From Acidimicrobiales bacterium (lineage in GTDB: Bacteria; Actinomycetota; Acidimicrobiia; Acidimicrobiales; RAAP-2), in NCBI GenBank assembly GCA_017883135.1, contig JADGOE010000002.1, forward strand, positions 1 through 64,000: a stretch of 64,000 bases of DNA. Reading direction: 5' to 3'. How positions within the stretch are numbered: the first letter of the stretch is position 1; each line of letters starts with the position of its first letter. The position numbers and the translations under genes were made by a program. Positions 44,028 through 55,977 of the stretch are shown piece by piece. Below the pieces are notes generated by a model. It saw nothing but the letters and a program-made list of their open reading frames with translations, had not been told where the DNA came from and did no database searches.

Positions 44028-47000
44028 TTGTTCCGTCCGGTTCCCACCGACGCCGATTTCACCGTCCTCGAAGCCGAGGAGCTGGCTCGATGGAGCGAGC
44101 ATCGCGTCTTCGAGCGCTCCATCGAGCTCCGGGTAGGGGCTGAGCCCTGGGTCTTCTATGAGGGTCCCCCGACGGCCAACGGCCGGCCCGGGCTTCACCA
44201 CGTCTGGGCCCGGGTCTACAAGGACCTGTTCTGCCGGTACCGGACCATGCGGGGCTATTCGGTCCCCCGCAAGGCCGGCTGGGACACCCACGGACTGCCG
44301 GTCGAGGTCGAGGTCGAAAAGCAGCTGGGCATCACCGCCAAGCGACAGATCGAAGAGGACGTGGGCATCGCCGAGTTCACCCGGCTCTGCCGCGCGTCGG
44401 TCCGCAACTACGTGGACGAGTGGAAGGACCTGACCGAGCGCATCGGGTACTGGATCGACATCGACGCCGCCTACTGGACGTTCTCGCCCGAGTACGTCGA
44501 GTCGGTGTGGTGGAACCTCAAGAGCCTCTGGGATCAGGGCCTGCTCTACGAGGACATCAAGGTCGTTCCCTACTGCCCTCGCTGTGGCACCGCGCTGAGC
44601 AGTCACGAGTTGGGTCAGCCCGACGTCTACCGGGAGGTGGAGGACGAGTCGGCCTACGTCCTGTTCCCGTTGCGGGACGAGGGAGATGCCGCCGAGCGCG
44701 TGCGCGCCGGTATCGGCCGGAGCTCGCTCGACGGGCTGGCCCTGGTGGCCTGGACCACGACCCCGTGGACTTTGCTGTCCAACACCGGCGCCGCGGTCGG
44801 GCCCGACCTCGAGTACGCCGTCGTCGGAGACGTCATCGTTGCCGCCGACCTGGTGGAGCGGGTGTTCGGCGAGGGAACCGTCGTCGGGCACACCGTGCCC
44901 GGGCGCGACCTGGTCGGCCTCCGCTACGACCGGCCGTTCGATGATGTGGAGCCGGCACCGGGGTCCGCCGGCCGAGACGGGTGGCGGGTGGTCGCCGGAG
45001 CGTTCGTGGAGGCTGACGAAGGGACCGGCATCGTCCACCTCGCCCCCGCCTTCGGCGAGATCGACCGCCAGGTGGGGCGCGAGAACGAACTTCCCACCCT
45101 CAACCCGGTGGGGCCCGACGGGTGCTTCACCGACGCGGTGGCATGGCTGGCCGGCCAGTCCGTTCGCGACACCAACGGCACCGTCAACGATCGCCTCGAG
45201 GCGGCCGGGCGCTTGTTCCGCCGCCATCGACACGTCCACCCGTACCCGCACTGTTGGAGGTGCGGCACCGCCCTCATCTACTGGGGCAAGCCCAGCTGGT
45301 ACATCAAGACGTCCGACCGCAAGGCCGAACTGGTCGCCCAGAACCAGACCATCGGGTGGCATCCCGAGCACATCCGAGACGGGCGGATGGGGGAGTGGCT
45401 GTCCAACAACGTCGACTGGGCGCTCTCCCGCGACCGCTTCTGGGGCACCCCGCTCCCGATCTGGAGATGCGACGAGGGCCATACCCACTGCGTGGGATCG
45501 TTGGCCGAGCTCTCCGATCTGGTGGGAGGTGACGTGTCGGACGTGGACCCCCACCGGCCGGACATCGATGCCGTCACGTTTCCTTGCAGCGAGTGCTCCG
45601 CCATGCCGGTGGCGGGTTCCGCCTCAGGGTCCGCCGCAGGGTCCGCCGAATCGGTCATGCGCCGGGTGGAGCCGGTCATCGACGCCTGGTTCGACTCGGG
45701 CTCGATGCCCTCGGCCCAGTGGGGCTATCCGTTGGCCGAAGGATCGGCGGAGCAGTTCGTCTATCCGGCGGACTTCATCTGCGAGGCCATCGACCAGACC
45801 CGCGGGTGGTTCTACTCGCTGCTGGCGGTCAACACCCTGGTGCGGGAGTCCACCCCCTACCGCAACGTGCTCTGCCTCGGGCACATCGTGGATGCCGACG
45901 GTCGCAAGATGTCCAAGAGCGTCGGAAATGTCATCGACCCGTGGGAGATCCTGTCCACCCGGGGCGCGGACCCACTCCGCTGGTGGATGTTCTCCCAGGG
46001 CTCTCCCTGGACGCCGACCCGGGTCAGCTTCGAAGTGATCGATGCGGCGATGCGGGACTCGCTGCTGACGCTGTGGAACACCTGGTCGTTCTTTACCACC
46101 TACGCCTCGTTGAACGGCTTCGATCCGTCCAACCCCGCCGTCCCCGCGCCCGAGGACCGGTCGGTCCTCGACCGGTGGATGCGGTCGCGCCTGTACGCAA
46201 CGGTGGCCGTCGCCACCGAGGCACTCGACGGTTACGAGCCGTTCCCAGCAGCCACCGCCATCGCCGAGCTCATCGACGATGTCTCGAACTGGTACGTGCG
46301 TCGCAGCCGACGTCGCTTCTGGCGCACCGATCCTGACGCCGACCCGGCCGATTCGTTGGGAGCCCAGGCCACCCTGCACGAAGTGCTGGTGACGCTGTCC
46401 AGTCTGATGGCGCCGCTGTGCCCGTTCGTAGCCGACCGGATGTGGCGTGACCTCACCGGCGCCGCCGAGGACGACTCGGTCCATCTGGCCGACTGGCCCC
46501 TCGCTCGGCCGGAGGCGCTCGACCCCGCACTCGACGAAGGGATGGCCCTGGCCCGACGCCTGTCGTCGCTGGGTCGTGCCGCCCGTTCCGAGGCCGGGGT
46601 GAAGGTGCGCCAGCCGCTGGCACGCGCCTTGGTCTACCTGCCTCCCGGCAGCCCGACGCCGCCTCCGGGCATCGTGGAGGACGAGCTGAACGTGGACCTG
46701 GTGGAGGCCACCGGCGAGCTCGGCGAGGTGCTGGCCTACGAGTTGGTTCCCAACTTCAAACTGCTCGGTCCACGGATCGGGGCGCGGGTCCAGCAGCTGC
46801 GGGCGGCGATGAGCTCGGTGGACGGAGTGGCGGCCGCGGCCGACCTGGCAGCCGGCCGACCGGTCGTCGTGCAGCTCGACGATGGATCGATCGAGCTCAG
46901 CGGGGAGGAGATCGAGCTGCGGGTGCGGGCACAGCCCGGTTTTGTAGTGTCGCGGGACGGGGCCGAGGTGGTGGCGCTCGACCTCACCCTCGACGAGGGA

Positions 47001-47264
47001 CTGCGACGGCGCGGCCTCGCGCGTGAAGTGATCAGGAACGTCCAGGACCTTCGCAAGGCCACCGGCCTGGAGGTGTCGGATTGGATCCACCTCCACCTGG
47101 TCGGCCTCGACGACGTCGCACCGCTGTTCGACCTGATCGGCCGCGAGGTCCTTGCCCGCTCCGTCGCCACCGGGCCGCCGGACGGTGCCGAGGTGGGCAC
47201 GACCCTCGAGTTCGACGACGGGGAGACGGTGCGGGAGGCGACGGCGTGGGTGGTCAAGGCATGA
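44028..47264 (+). CDS. ileS: Isoleucyl-tRNA synthetase, eukaryote-like type
   Basis: The class I synthetase has 1078 residues. The HIGH-type motif is PPTANGRPGLHHVWAR, and the KMSKS motif is intact in DADGRKMSKSVGN. WDTHGLPVEVEVEKQLGI, the CP1 editing region (WTTTPWTLLSNTGAAVGPDLEYAV, DEGTGIVHLAPAFGE) and DQTRGWFYSLLAV are all present. HHV instead of the usual bacterial motif and the overall pattern fit the eukaryote-like IleS clade common in actinobacteria; some members resist mupirocin. I placed the start at TTG 44028 because GAGAGGGAG lies six bases upstream and the family N-terminus follows; a longer frame upstream is low-complexity. Confidence 0.9.
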   Translation: MFRPVPTDADFTVLEAEELARWSEHRVFERSIELRVGAEPWVFYEGPPTANGRPGLHHVWARVYKDLFCRYRTMRGYSVPRKAGWDTHGLPVEVEVEKQLGITAKRQIEEDVGIAEFTRLCRASVRNYVDEWKDLTERIGYWIDIDAAYWTFSPEYVESVWWNLKSLWDQGLLYEDIKVVPYCPRCGTALSSHELGQPDVYREVEDESAYVLFPLRDEGDAAERVRAGIGRSSLDGLALVAWTTTPWTLLSNTGAAVGPDLEYAVVGDVIVAADLVERVFGEGTVVGHTVPGRDLVGLRYDRPFDDVEPAPGSAGRDGWRVVAGAFVEADEGTGIVHLAPAFGEIDRQVGRENELPTLNPVGPDGCFTDAVAWLAGQSVRDTNGTVNDRLEAAGRLFRRHRHVHPYPHCWRCGTALIYWGKPSWYIKTSDRKAELVAQNQTIGWHPEHIRDGRMGEWLSNNVDWALSRDRFWGTPLPIWRCDEGHTHCVGSLAELSDLVGGDVSDVDPHRPDIDAVTFPCSECSAMPVAGSASGSAAGSAESVMRRVEPVIDAWFDSGSMPSAQWGYPLAEGSAEQFVYPADFICEAIDQTRGWFYSLLAVNTLVRESTPYRNVLCLGHIVDADGRKMSKSVGNVIDPWEILSTRGADPLRWWMFSQGSPWTPTRVSFEVIDAAMRDSLLTLWNTWSFFTTYASLNGFDPSNPAVPAPEDRSVLDRWMRSRLYATVAVATEALDGYEPFPAATAIAELIDDVSNWYVRRSRRRFWRTDPDADPADSLGAQATLHEVLVTLSSLMAPLCPFVADRMWRDLTGAAEDDSVHLADWPLARPEALDPALDEGMALARRLSSLGRAARSEAGVKVRQPLARALVYLPPGSPTPPPGIVEDELNVDLVEATGELGEVLAYELVPNFKLLGPRIGARVQQLRAAMSSVDGVAAAADLAAGRPVVVQLDDGSIELSGEEIELRVRAQPGFVVSRDGAEVVALDLTLDEGLRRRGLAREVIRNVQDLRKATGLEVSDWIHLHLVGLDDVAPLFDLIGREVLARSVATGPPDGAEVGTTLEFDDGETVREATAWVVKA

Positions 47265-47280
47265 ACCTGGGTGGCGCGCG

Positions 47281-48837
47281 ATGACGGGTGCGGGTGCGGG
47301 GGAACAGTACGTGCTGGCGGTCGACTTGGGCACCGGGGGGCCGAAGGTGGCGGTGGTGTCGACCGGTGGCCGGATCGTCGCCCATGCAGCCGAGCCGGTC
47401 GCTCTCCACCTCCTCGACGGCGGGGGGGCGGAACAGGATCCGCACGAATGGTGGTCCGCCATCTGTGCTGCCGCCGGCCGGGCGCTGTCCGATGCGGCGG
47501 TGCCGAGCGAGGACCTGATCGGGGTGGGATGCACCTCCCAGTGGTCCGGGACGGTCGCCGTCGGTGCCGACGGGACCCCGCTCATGCGCTCGATCATCTG
47601 GATGGACTCGCGGGGGAACGAGGCCATCCGCAAGGTTGCCGGCGGCCCGGTCAACGTCATCGGCTACGACCCGCGAAAGATCCTCCGATGGGTGCAGGTG
47701 ACCGGGGGTGCGCCCGGGCTGTCGGGAAAGGACCCGGTATCCCACATCCTGTTCATCCGAGATGCGTTCCCCGACGTCTACCGGGACACGGCCACCTTCC
47801 TCGAGCCGGTCGACTACCTCAACCTCAAGCTGACGGGGCGCACCTGCGCCTCGTTCGACTCGATCGCGGCCCACTGGGTGACAGACAATCGCACCATCGG
47901 CAGGGTCGTCTACGACGAGCGTCTGCTTGCGATCACCGGCCTCGAGCGCTCCAAGCTCCCTGACCTCGTGCCACCCGGCTCCATCGTGGGTGACCTGACC
48001 GCGGAGGCCGCGGCCGACCTGGGCGTGCCGGAAGGGCTGCCGGTGGCGGTGGGATCGGGTGACGTGCACTCCGCCGTGTTCGGCTCGGGTGCGGTGGCGG
48101 ACTTCGAGGCCCACCTCTACATCGGCACCTCGTCGTGGATATCCGGCCACGTCCCGTTCAAGAAGACCGCTCCGACCAGCAACGTGGCCTCCATCCCTGC
48201 TGCGCTGCCCGGCAAGTACCTGATCGCCGACGAGCACGAGACGGCGGGGGCCTGTCTGACGTTCCTGCGGGACAACCTGGGGTTCGCCGACGACTTCGAA
48301 GCGATGAACGCCATGGTCGACTCGGTGGCGCCAGGCAGCGGTCGGGTGTTGTTCACCCCGTGGTTGAACGGCGAGCGGTCCCCGGTGGACGACCATACCG
48401 TTCGGGGCGGGTTCCACAACTTGTCGTTGACCACGTCGCGCCCCCAGATGGTCCGGGCCGTCTACGAGGGCGTGGCGTTCAACTCACGATGGCTGCTCGA
48501 GGCGGTGGAGCGCTTTGCGGGCTGCCGGTTCGAGTCATTGGCCTTCATCGGCGGCGGCGCCAGCTCCGAGCAGTGGTGTCAGATCCACGCCGACATCCTC
48601 GGTCGCGAGATCCGCCAGGTGGCCGAGCCGGTGCTTGCCAACGTGCGGGGTGCGGCCCTCATCACCTTGCTGGCCCTGGGCCGGGTGACCGTCGAGCAGA
48701 TCCCGGCCATGGTCGAGGTCAGGCGGACGTTCACCCCTGACCGGTCGGCCGCACCCGAGTACGACCTGTTGTTCGCCGAGTTCGTGGCGCTGTACAAGCA
48801 GACCAAGGGCATCTTCAAGCGGCTGAACAGGTTCTGA
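47281..48837 (+). CDS. FGGY-family carbohydrate kinase (xylulokinase-like)
   Basis: The 518-residue kinase has VLAVDLGTGGPKVAVVSTGG (first phosphate loop), GVGCTSQWSGTVAVGADGTPL, IIWMDSRGNEAI, and the C-terminal ATP-site GGGASSEQWCQIHADILGREI with EPVLANVRGAALIT. It phosphorylates a sugar or polyol; xylulose is a reasonable guess, but no sugar-pathway gene is next to it. It starts 16 bases after ileS on the same strand. Confidence 0.85.
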   Translation: MTGAGAGEQYVLAVDLGTGGPKVAVVSTGGRIVAHAAEPVALHLLDGGGAEQDPHEWWSAICAAAGRALSDAAVPSEDLIGVGCTSQWSGTVAVGADGTPLMRSIIWMDSRGNEAIRKVAGGPVNVIGYDPRKILRWVQVTGGAPGLSGKDPVSHILFIRDAFPDVYRDTATFLEPVDYLNLKLTGRTCASFDSIAAHWVTDNRTIGRVVYDERLLAITGLERSKLPDLVPPGSIVGDLTAEAAADLGVPEGLPVAVGSGDVHSAVFGSGAVADFEAHLYIGTSSWISGHVPFKKTAPTSNVASIPAALPGKYLIADEHETAGACLTFLRDNLGFADDFEAMNAMVDSVAPGSGRVLFTPWLNGERSPVDDHTVRGGFHNLSLTTSRPQMVRAVYEGVAFNSRWLLEAVERFAGCRFESLAFIGGGASSEQWCQIHADILGREIRQVAEPVLANVRGAALITLLALGRVTVEQIPAMVEVRRTFTPDRSAAPEYDLLFAEFVALYKQTKGIFKRLNRF

Positions 48838-48840
48838 GGG

Positions 48841-48872
48841 TCAGCCGCCCGGCGAATCAGCCGCCCGGCGAA
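48841..48872. repeat. Perfect tandem 16-bp duplication at a stop codon
   Basis: tcagccgcccggcgaa occurs twice head-to-tail. The second copy contains the stop and last codons of the methyltransferase gene; the first lies just beyond it in the convergent spacer. It looks like a recent small tandem duplication. Confidence 0.8.
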
Positions 48873-49561
48873 CGGGTCGTGCCGACGAAGAGCAGGTCGA
48901 AGGCGATCGTGTGGAGTGCGGTCGGTGACGAGGACCAACTGTTCTTCCGGTCGAGCCAGTACCCGAAGGTGGGGAAGAGCTGGGTGATCCGGCGGCTGGG
49001 GATCCGGATCACGTGGAGGACCAGGGCGAGGTAGTACGCGGCGATGTAGCCCAAGGCCTCGAACGTCCCGCCGAAGACCTCGACCTCCCCGTCTTCGAAG
49101 ACGCCCGAACAGAGCTGCTTCAATCCTTCTGCGGTGTAGCGCCAGTAGTCGTGGTCGTCGTGGCGGGGGACGGTCGAGGGCACGGACACGATCACCGTCC
49201 CGCCGGGCTTGAGGATTCGGCCGAGCTCCTCGACCACGGCGTGTGGTTGCGGGACGTGTTCCAGAAGCTCGAGGGAGAGCACGGTGTCGACTGAGTGGTC
49301 GGCGATGGGGAGCCTGGCCGCATCGGAGGCGAAGTCGACGTTGGAGAGCACCCGCAGGTCGGTGGCCAGGTACCGGCAGGAGCAGTCGGGCTCGAACCTC
49401 CGCACCACCCCGCAGCCCACGTTGACCACGATGGCATCTTCGGGAAGCCGCTCGAGGTGTTCGTTGATGAACCGGTCGCGCCGGGTGATGGCGCCGTTCT
49501 TGCCTCCGCCGCCGGACGAGGAGAGGAGCCTCCCCAGATAGCCGTTCGCTTGCTTGGACAC
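48857..49561 (-). CDS. Class I SAM-dependent methyltransferase
   Basis: The protein has about 234 residues. VNVGCGVVRRFEPD is the SAM-binding glycine motif, SVDTVLSLELLEHVPQPHAVVEELGRILKPGGTVIVSVPS is the classic motif II/III stretch, and DYWRYTAEGLKQL follows. A GTG at 49561 (SKQANGYLGRLL) is my choice; a longer frame to 49657 adds a Pro/Gly-rich stretch. The C-terminus is hydrophobic (AYYLALVLHVI), so membrane association is possible. The substrate is unknown. Confidence 0.75.
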   Translation of the reverse strand: MSKQANGYLGRLLSSSGGGGKNGAITRRDRFINEHLERLPEDAIVVNVGCGVVRRFEPDCSCRYLATDLRVLSNVDFASDAARLPIADHSVDTVLSLELLEHVPQPHAVVEELGRILKPGGTVIVSVPSTVPRHDDHDYWRYTAEGLKQLCSGVFEDGEVEVFGGTFEALGYIAAYYLALVLHVIRIPSRRITQLFPTFGYWLDRKNSWSSSPTALHTIAFDLLFVGTTRSPGG

Positions 49562-49731
49562 CGGACAACACTCCGCTTCGGATAGGCCGACGCTCGGACC
49601 ACGGCCCGGGGCAAGGAGGATCGTAACCTCGGGCGAACCTGGTCCCCGACAGGACATGCCTCACCTGCTGCGCGCCCAGGTCCTGGTGGTGCGCGTCGCG
49701 GGTCCCGGCGGCCCGGGTCGATCCTCAGGAT

Positions 49732-49763
49732 CGCATCATGATGCGTAGGAGTGATGTTATGAT
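49732..49763 (+). promoter_or_regulatory. vapB promoter and palindromic operator
   Basis: cgcatcatgatgcg (49732-49745) is a perfect 14-bp palindrome. It is followed by TATGAT (49758-49763), an excellent -10 box six bases before the vapB ATG. This implies a leaderless transcript with the VapBC complex binding over the promoter, as expected for autoregulation. Confidence 0.65.
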
Positions 49764-49769
49764 GACCAC

Positions 49770-50033
49770 ATGCGTACGACGGTCAACATCGATGACCACC
49801 TGCTGGCCGAGGCGAAGGTCGTGGCCGCTCGAGGGCATCGCTCGCTCGGTCGGGTGATCGACGACGCCCTGCGGGTGATGTTGGCCGAGCGGTCGGCGCC
49901 CCTGTCGGAGCCGGTGCGGGTGGTACTGCCCACCGACGGCGGCACCGGTGTGCAGCCCGGCGTCGACCTCGAGGACAAGGAGTCCCTCGCCGAGCTGCTC
50001 GGGGAGAACTCACCGTTCGATGCTGCTCGTTGA
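49770..50033 (+). CDS. vapB: VapB-type antitoxin (ribbon-helix-helix)
   Basis: This 87-residue protein starts MRTTVNIDDHLLAEAKVVAARG, the ribbon-helix-helix pattern of VapB antitoxins that bind DNA as dimers. Its C-terminus (DLEDKESLAELLGENSPFD) would wrap around the toxin. It overlaps vapC by 14 bases. Confidence 0.85.
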   Translation: MRTTVNIDDHLLAEAKVVAARGHRSLGRVIDDALRVMLAERSAPLSEPVRVVLPTDGGTGVQPGVDLEDKESLAELLGENSPFDAAR

Positions 50034-50451
50034 CGTCAACCTCCTCGTCTATGCCCGACGGGAGGAAAGCATCCGGCATCACGAGTACCGGCAGTGGCTC
50101 GAGGAGTGCCTCGGCGGTTCCGAACCGGTCGGAGTCAGCGAGCTCGTGCTGAGCGGGTTCCTCCGGATCGTGACCAATCACCGGATCTACAAGGACCCGA
50201 CTCCGATGAGCGCCGCGATCGAGTTCTGTGAGGTGGTGCTGGCCGCCCCCGCGGCGACGCCGGTTCGCCCGGGGCCGCGGCACTGGCCCCTCTTCGTCGA
50301 CCTGTGTAGCCGGGCCGGTGCCAAGGGCAACCTGGTGCCGGACGCGTACCTAGCTGCTCTGGCGCTCGAGCACGGCGCCACGCTGGTGACCGCAGATCGC
50401 GGGTTCCACCGGTACCCTGACGTCCGCGTGCATCATCCGCTGGGGAGTTGA
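50020..50451 (+). CDS. vapC: VapC-type PIN-domain ribonuclease toxin
   Basis: This 143-residue PIN domain has the acidic metal site intact: Asp5 (LLVDVNLLVYA), Glu41 (SELVLSGFLRI), Asp108 (LVPDAYLAALA) and Asp126 (LVTADRGF). VapC toxins cleave specific RNAs, often tRNA, when VapB is degraded. The ATG sits within the end of vapB. The 3' end overlaps the convergent TetR gene by 19 bases. Confidence 0.85.
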   Translation: MLLVDVNLLVYARREESIRHHEYRQWLEECLGGSEPVGVSELVLSGFLRIVTNHRIYKDPTPMSAAIEFCEVVLAAPAATPVRPGPRHWPLFVDLCSRAGAKGNLVPDAYLAALALEHGATLVTADRGFHRYPDVRVHHPLGS

Positions 50452-51059
50452 GCCCCCCGACCGCCGCCGCGGCCCGAGCCTGAGGGCGGCGGCCCTGAGC
50501 CCCGCCTCACCTTGCGCATGCGGTCGAGATAGCCCTCGACCATCGATTCGACCGCAGCGAAGTCCGCGTCGATCTCCCGCTTGGACCTCGAACCGAACCG
50601 ACCTCCCGCTTCGCTGCCGGCAAAGCCGAGGACGACCGTGCTGATGACCCGCTCGGTGCGGGCCACGTCGGGCTCGGCGATCCCAGCCTCACGAAGGGCC
50701 CGGTAGACGGCGTCTCGCACCGTGAGAGCGCCGGTCGTCGCTGCCGGTCGTTGGAGCAGCAGGGCAAAGACGGCGGGGTGGCGCTGCGCGGTGCCGCGGA
50801 TCGCCTGGGCCATCCACCGCAGACGTTCGCGCCAGGCCATCGTCTCCGGTGGCAGGGGAACATCGGTAAGGAGGAGTTCGACCAGGCCGTCCAAGAGGTC
50901 GGCCTTGTTGGCCACGTGCCGGTAGAGCGCCATCGGCGTGACCCCCCCCAGGCTCCGCGCCACTCCCTGCATGGTCACCGCTCTGAGCCCGCTCTCATCG
51001 GCGAGGAGCAACCCGGCCTCCAGCACCGACGAACGGTCGATCTGGAGCGGACGTCCCAT
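50433..51059 (-). CDS. TetR/AcrR-family transcriptional regulator
   Basis: The 208-residue protein has a TetR DNA-binding domain (SSVLEAGLLLADESGLRAVTMQGVARSLGGVTPMALYRHVANKADLLDGLV) and a C-terminal domain of the type with TVLGFAGSEAGGRFG. The C-terminus ends in a Gly/Pro/Arg-rich tail. It is divergent from the ATP-grasp gene across an AT-rich 190-base gap, so it may regulate that gene or itself. Confidence 0.8.
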   Translation of the reverse strand: MGRPLQIDRSSVLEAGLLLADESGLRAVTMQGVARSLGGVTPMALYRHVANKADLLDGLVELLLTDVPLPPETMAWRERLRWMAQAIRGTAQRHPAVFALLLQRPAATTGALTVRDAVYRALREAGIAEPDVARTERVISTVVLGFAGSEAGGRFGSRSKREIDADFAAVESMVEGYLDRMRKVRRGSGPPPSGSGRGGGRGAQLPSG

Positions 51060-51091
51060 CCGACAAGTGTTTCATCTGCTCAGGAGATTTG

Positions 51092-51108
51092 TATACGGGT
51101 TATGTATA
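51092..51108. promoter_or_regulatory. Candidate operator in the AT-rich gap between the TetR and ATP-grasp genes
   Basis: TATAC and GTATA arms flank seven bases (51092-51108) inside the AT-richest stretch noticed in the window (about 51085-51140). The site lies 33 bases upstream of the TetR start and overlaps likely promoter sequence, so it is a plausible TetR operator. Confidence 0.4.
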
Positions 51109-51154
51109 TATTGTATGTGTAAGACATATAGTTATTTCCGAAGTGAAAGGCAAT

Positions 51155-51187
51155 GCGCCGGCGTTCCGGCTAGCGCCGGCGTTCCGG
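51155..51187. repeat. Direct repeat of 15 bp
   Basis: gcgccggcgttccgg occurs at 51155-51169 and again at 51173-51187. The copies lie between the AT-rich stretch and the ATP-grasp gene and form an abrupt switch in base composition. Confidence 0.7.
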
Positions 51188-51251
51188 GCGACCAGGGCGG
51201 GGCCGGCGCACCGGGCGGTCGAGGTGCTCCGGTCGAGACAGGGGACCAGCA

Positions 51252-54339
<3,088 letters not shown>

Positions 54340-54344
54340 TAGCG

Positions 54345-54368
54345 GGCGAACGCGATGTGGCGCTCGCC
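54345..54368 (-). promoter_or_regulatory. leuA leader pause hairpin
   Basis: Arms GGCGAGCGC and GCGTTCGCC (one G-T pair) flank a six-base loop, immediately after the leader peptide stop codon. This would be the 1:2-type hairpin whose formation or disruption by the translating ribosome decides termination downstream. Confidence 0.6.
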
Positions 54369-54369
54369 G

Positions 54370-54408
54370 TTAGGTAAGAAGGAGTTCCGAGGTCGACGCT
54401 ACGTACAT
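54370..54408 (-). CDS. leuL: leuA leader peptide
   Basis: The 12-codon frame reads MYVASTSELLLT and contains three consecutive Leu codons (CTC CTT CTT), two of them rare in such GC-rich DNA. GGAAGG lies four bases before the ATG. Stalling at the Leu codons when charged tRNA-Leu is scarce should favour antitermination into leuA. An ATG four codons earlier is also in frame. Confidence 0.8.
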   Translation of the reverse strand: MYVASTSELLLT

Positions 54409-54551
54409 GATGCCTTCCATGGTGCCAGGACCGCCTCGGCACGTCAAGGGCACGGCTCTGGTGCGGTGCGCGGGCGAGGCCTCTGACGGCGCGGTGCAGT
54501 AGCGGTGGAGCAGGGACGTGACCGGGGTGCGTCCGGGGTGCGACCGACGGT

Positions 54552-55919
54552 TCAGATCCGCTCGAAGTTGCGGGCCAGCTCCCAGTCGGTGACCACCGAG
54601 TTGGCCTTGGCCCACTCTTGGCGGGCGGTGTTGAGCAGGTGGTGGTGGACCTCGGGCCCGAAGGCCTCGGCTGCCACCTCGCTCGCGGCCAGGGTGTCGA
54701 TCGCCTCGGCCAGGGTGGCGGGGATGCGGGGCACCTCGGGTGCCTTGTACGCATTGCCGGTGAAGGCCGGCTCGAGTTCGAGCCCGTGGTCGATACCCCA
54801 CAGCCCACCGGCGATGGCTGCGGCCAGTGCGATGTACGGGTTCACGTCGGCGCCGGGTATCCGGCTCTCCACCCGCCGCCCGGCTCCGGCCCCGACCGCC
54901 CGGAACCCGCAGGTGCGGTTGTCCTCTCCCCACACCACGGCTGTCGGCGCCCACGAGTCGGGCACGTAGCGTCGATAGGAATTCACGTAGGGGGCGAAGC
55001 ACCACGCCAGCTGCTGGGCCGCGTGGATCTGGCCGGCCACCCACTGCTGGCCTTTGGTGGAGAAGCCCGACGGCGAGGACTCCCCGTCGGCGGGTGCCAT
55101 GAGAGGAGTGTCGGTGGTGGCATCCCACAGGCTGGTGTGGATGTGACAGGACGAGCCGGCGGACTCCATGGACCACTTGGCCATGAAGGTGGCCGCCCGG
55201 CCGAACCCCGAGGCGATCTCCTTCACGCCGTTCTTGAAGACCAGATGTCGGTCGGCCACCTCGAGCGCCCCGCCGTAGGTGATGTTGATCTCGTGCTGGC
55301 CGATGCCCGCCTCACCCTTGGAGAACTCGATGGGGATGCCGGCTTCGACCATCTGGTTGCGGATCCGCCCGATGATGTACTCCTCGCGCGAGGTCTGCAG
55401 CAGCTGGTAGTCCTCGATGGTGTCGGCGTGGGGCACCAGCCCCTGCCAGTTCTTTTGGGCGGCCTCGGCGAACGAGTCGAGGAAGAGGTAGAACTCGAGC
55501 TCGGTGGCACACTTGACCTCGAGGCCCCGTTCGGCCGCACGTTCGAGCTGGCGGCGAAGGATCCGACGCGGTGAGACCTCGACCGGTTCCCCGTCCATGG
55601 TGAGCAGGTCGCAGAGCACCATCGCACTGCCCGGCAACCAGGGCAGTGGCCGCACCGTCAGGGGGTCGATCACCGCGTTGACGTCGCCGTAGCCGGTCTC
55701 CCACGTGGCGAACTGGTAGCCGGGCAGGGGATCCATGTCCACGTCACAGGCAAGCAGGTAGTCGCAGGCCTCGATCCCGTGGTCCAACACGTGCTCGAGG
55801 AAGAATGTGCCGGTCACCCGCTTTCCCACCGGGCGGCCCTGCAGGTCGGGAAAGGCCACCACGACCGTATCGATGTCACCCGAACGGATCTGATGAGGGA
55901 GGGTTGCGAGGGTCATCAT
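54552..55919 (-). CDS. Glutamine synthetase family protein, possible gamma-glutamylpolyamine synthetase
   Basis: This is a 455-residue GS-type ligase with CATELEFYLF and GEAGIGQHEINITYG (Glu metal ligands), ESAGSSCHIHTSLWD, and RRVESRIPGADVNPYIALAAAIAGG (ATP/Glu binding). The length and differences from housekeeping GlnA, together with nearby C26 hydrolase, SDR and aldehyde dehydrogenase genes, suggest a PuuA/GlnA3-like enzyme that attaches glutamate to putrescine or another amine. I chose the ATG at 55919 (MTLATLPHQIRSG) with GGAG upstream; an ATG at 55970 has no ribosome site. It is downstream of the SDR gene in one operon. Confidence 0.8.
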   Translation of the reverse strand: MMTLATLPHQIRSGDIDTVVVAFPDLQGRPVGKRVTGTFFLEHVLDHGIEACDYLLACDVDMDPLPGYQFATWETGYGDVNAVIDPLTVRPLPWLPGSAMVLCDLLTMDGEPVEVSPRRILRRQLERAAERGLEVKCATELEFYLFLDSFAEAAQKNWQGLVPHADTIEDYQLLQTSREEYIIGRIRNQMVEAGIPIEFSKGEAGIGQHEINITYGGALEVADRHLVFKNGVKEIASGFGRAATFMAKWSMESAGSSCHIHTSLWDATTDTPLMAPADGESSPSGFSTKGQQWVAGQIHAAQQLAWCFAPYVNSYRRYVPDSWAPTAVVWGEDNRTCGFRAVGAGAGRRVESRIPGADVNPYIALAAAIAGGLWGIDHGLELEPAFTGNAYKAPEVPRIPATLAEAIDTLAASEVAAEAFGPEVHHHLLNTARQEWAKANSVVTDWELARNFERI

Positions 55920-55977
55920 GGAAGCACTTTGCTCCAGCGGGGGCGTCTCGTCCAGCCCATCTGCCGACATCGGGCCG

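Noticed and set aside
42630..45554. A 974-codon open frame on the minus strand and similar long frames at 45624-47660 and 52423-54126
   Set aside because: They lie antisense to ileS, fpg and leuA, have no domain and are rich in Arg/Pro/Gly/His. They are shadows caused by high GC.
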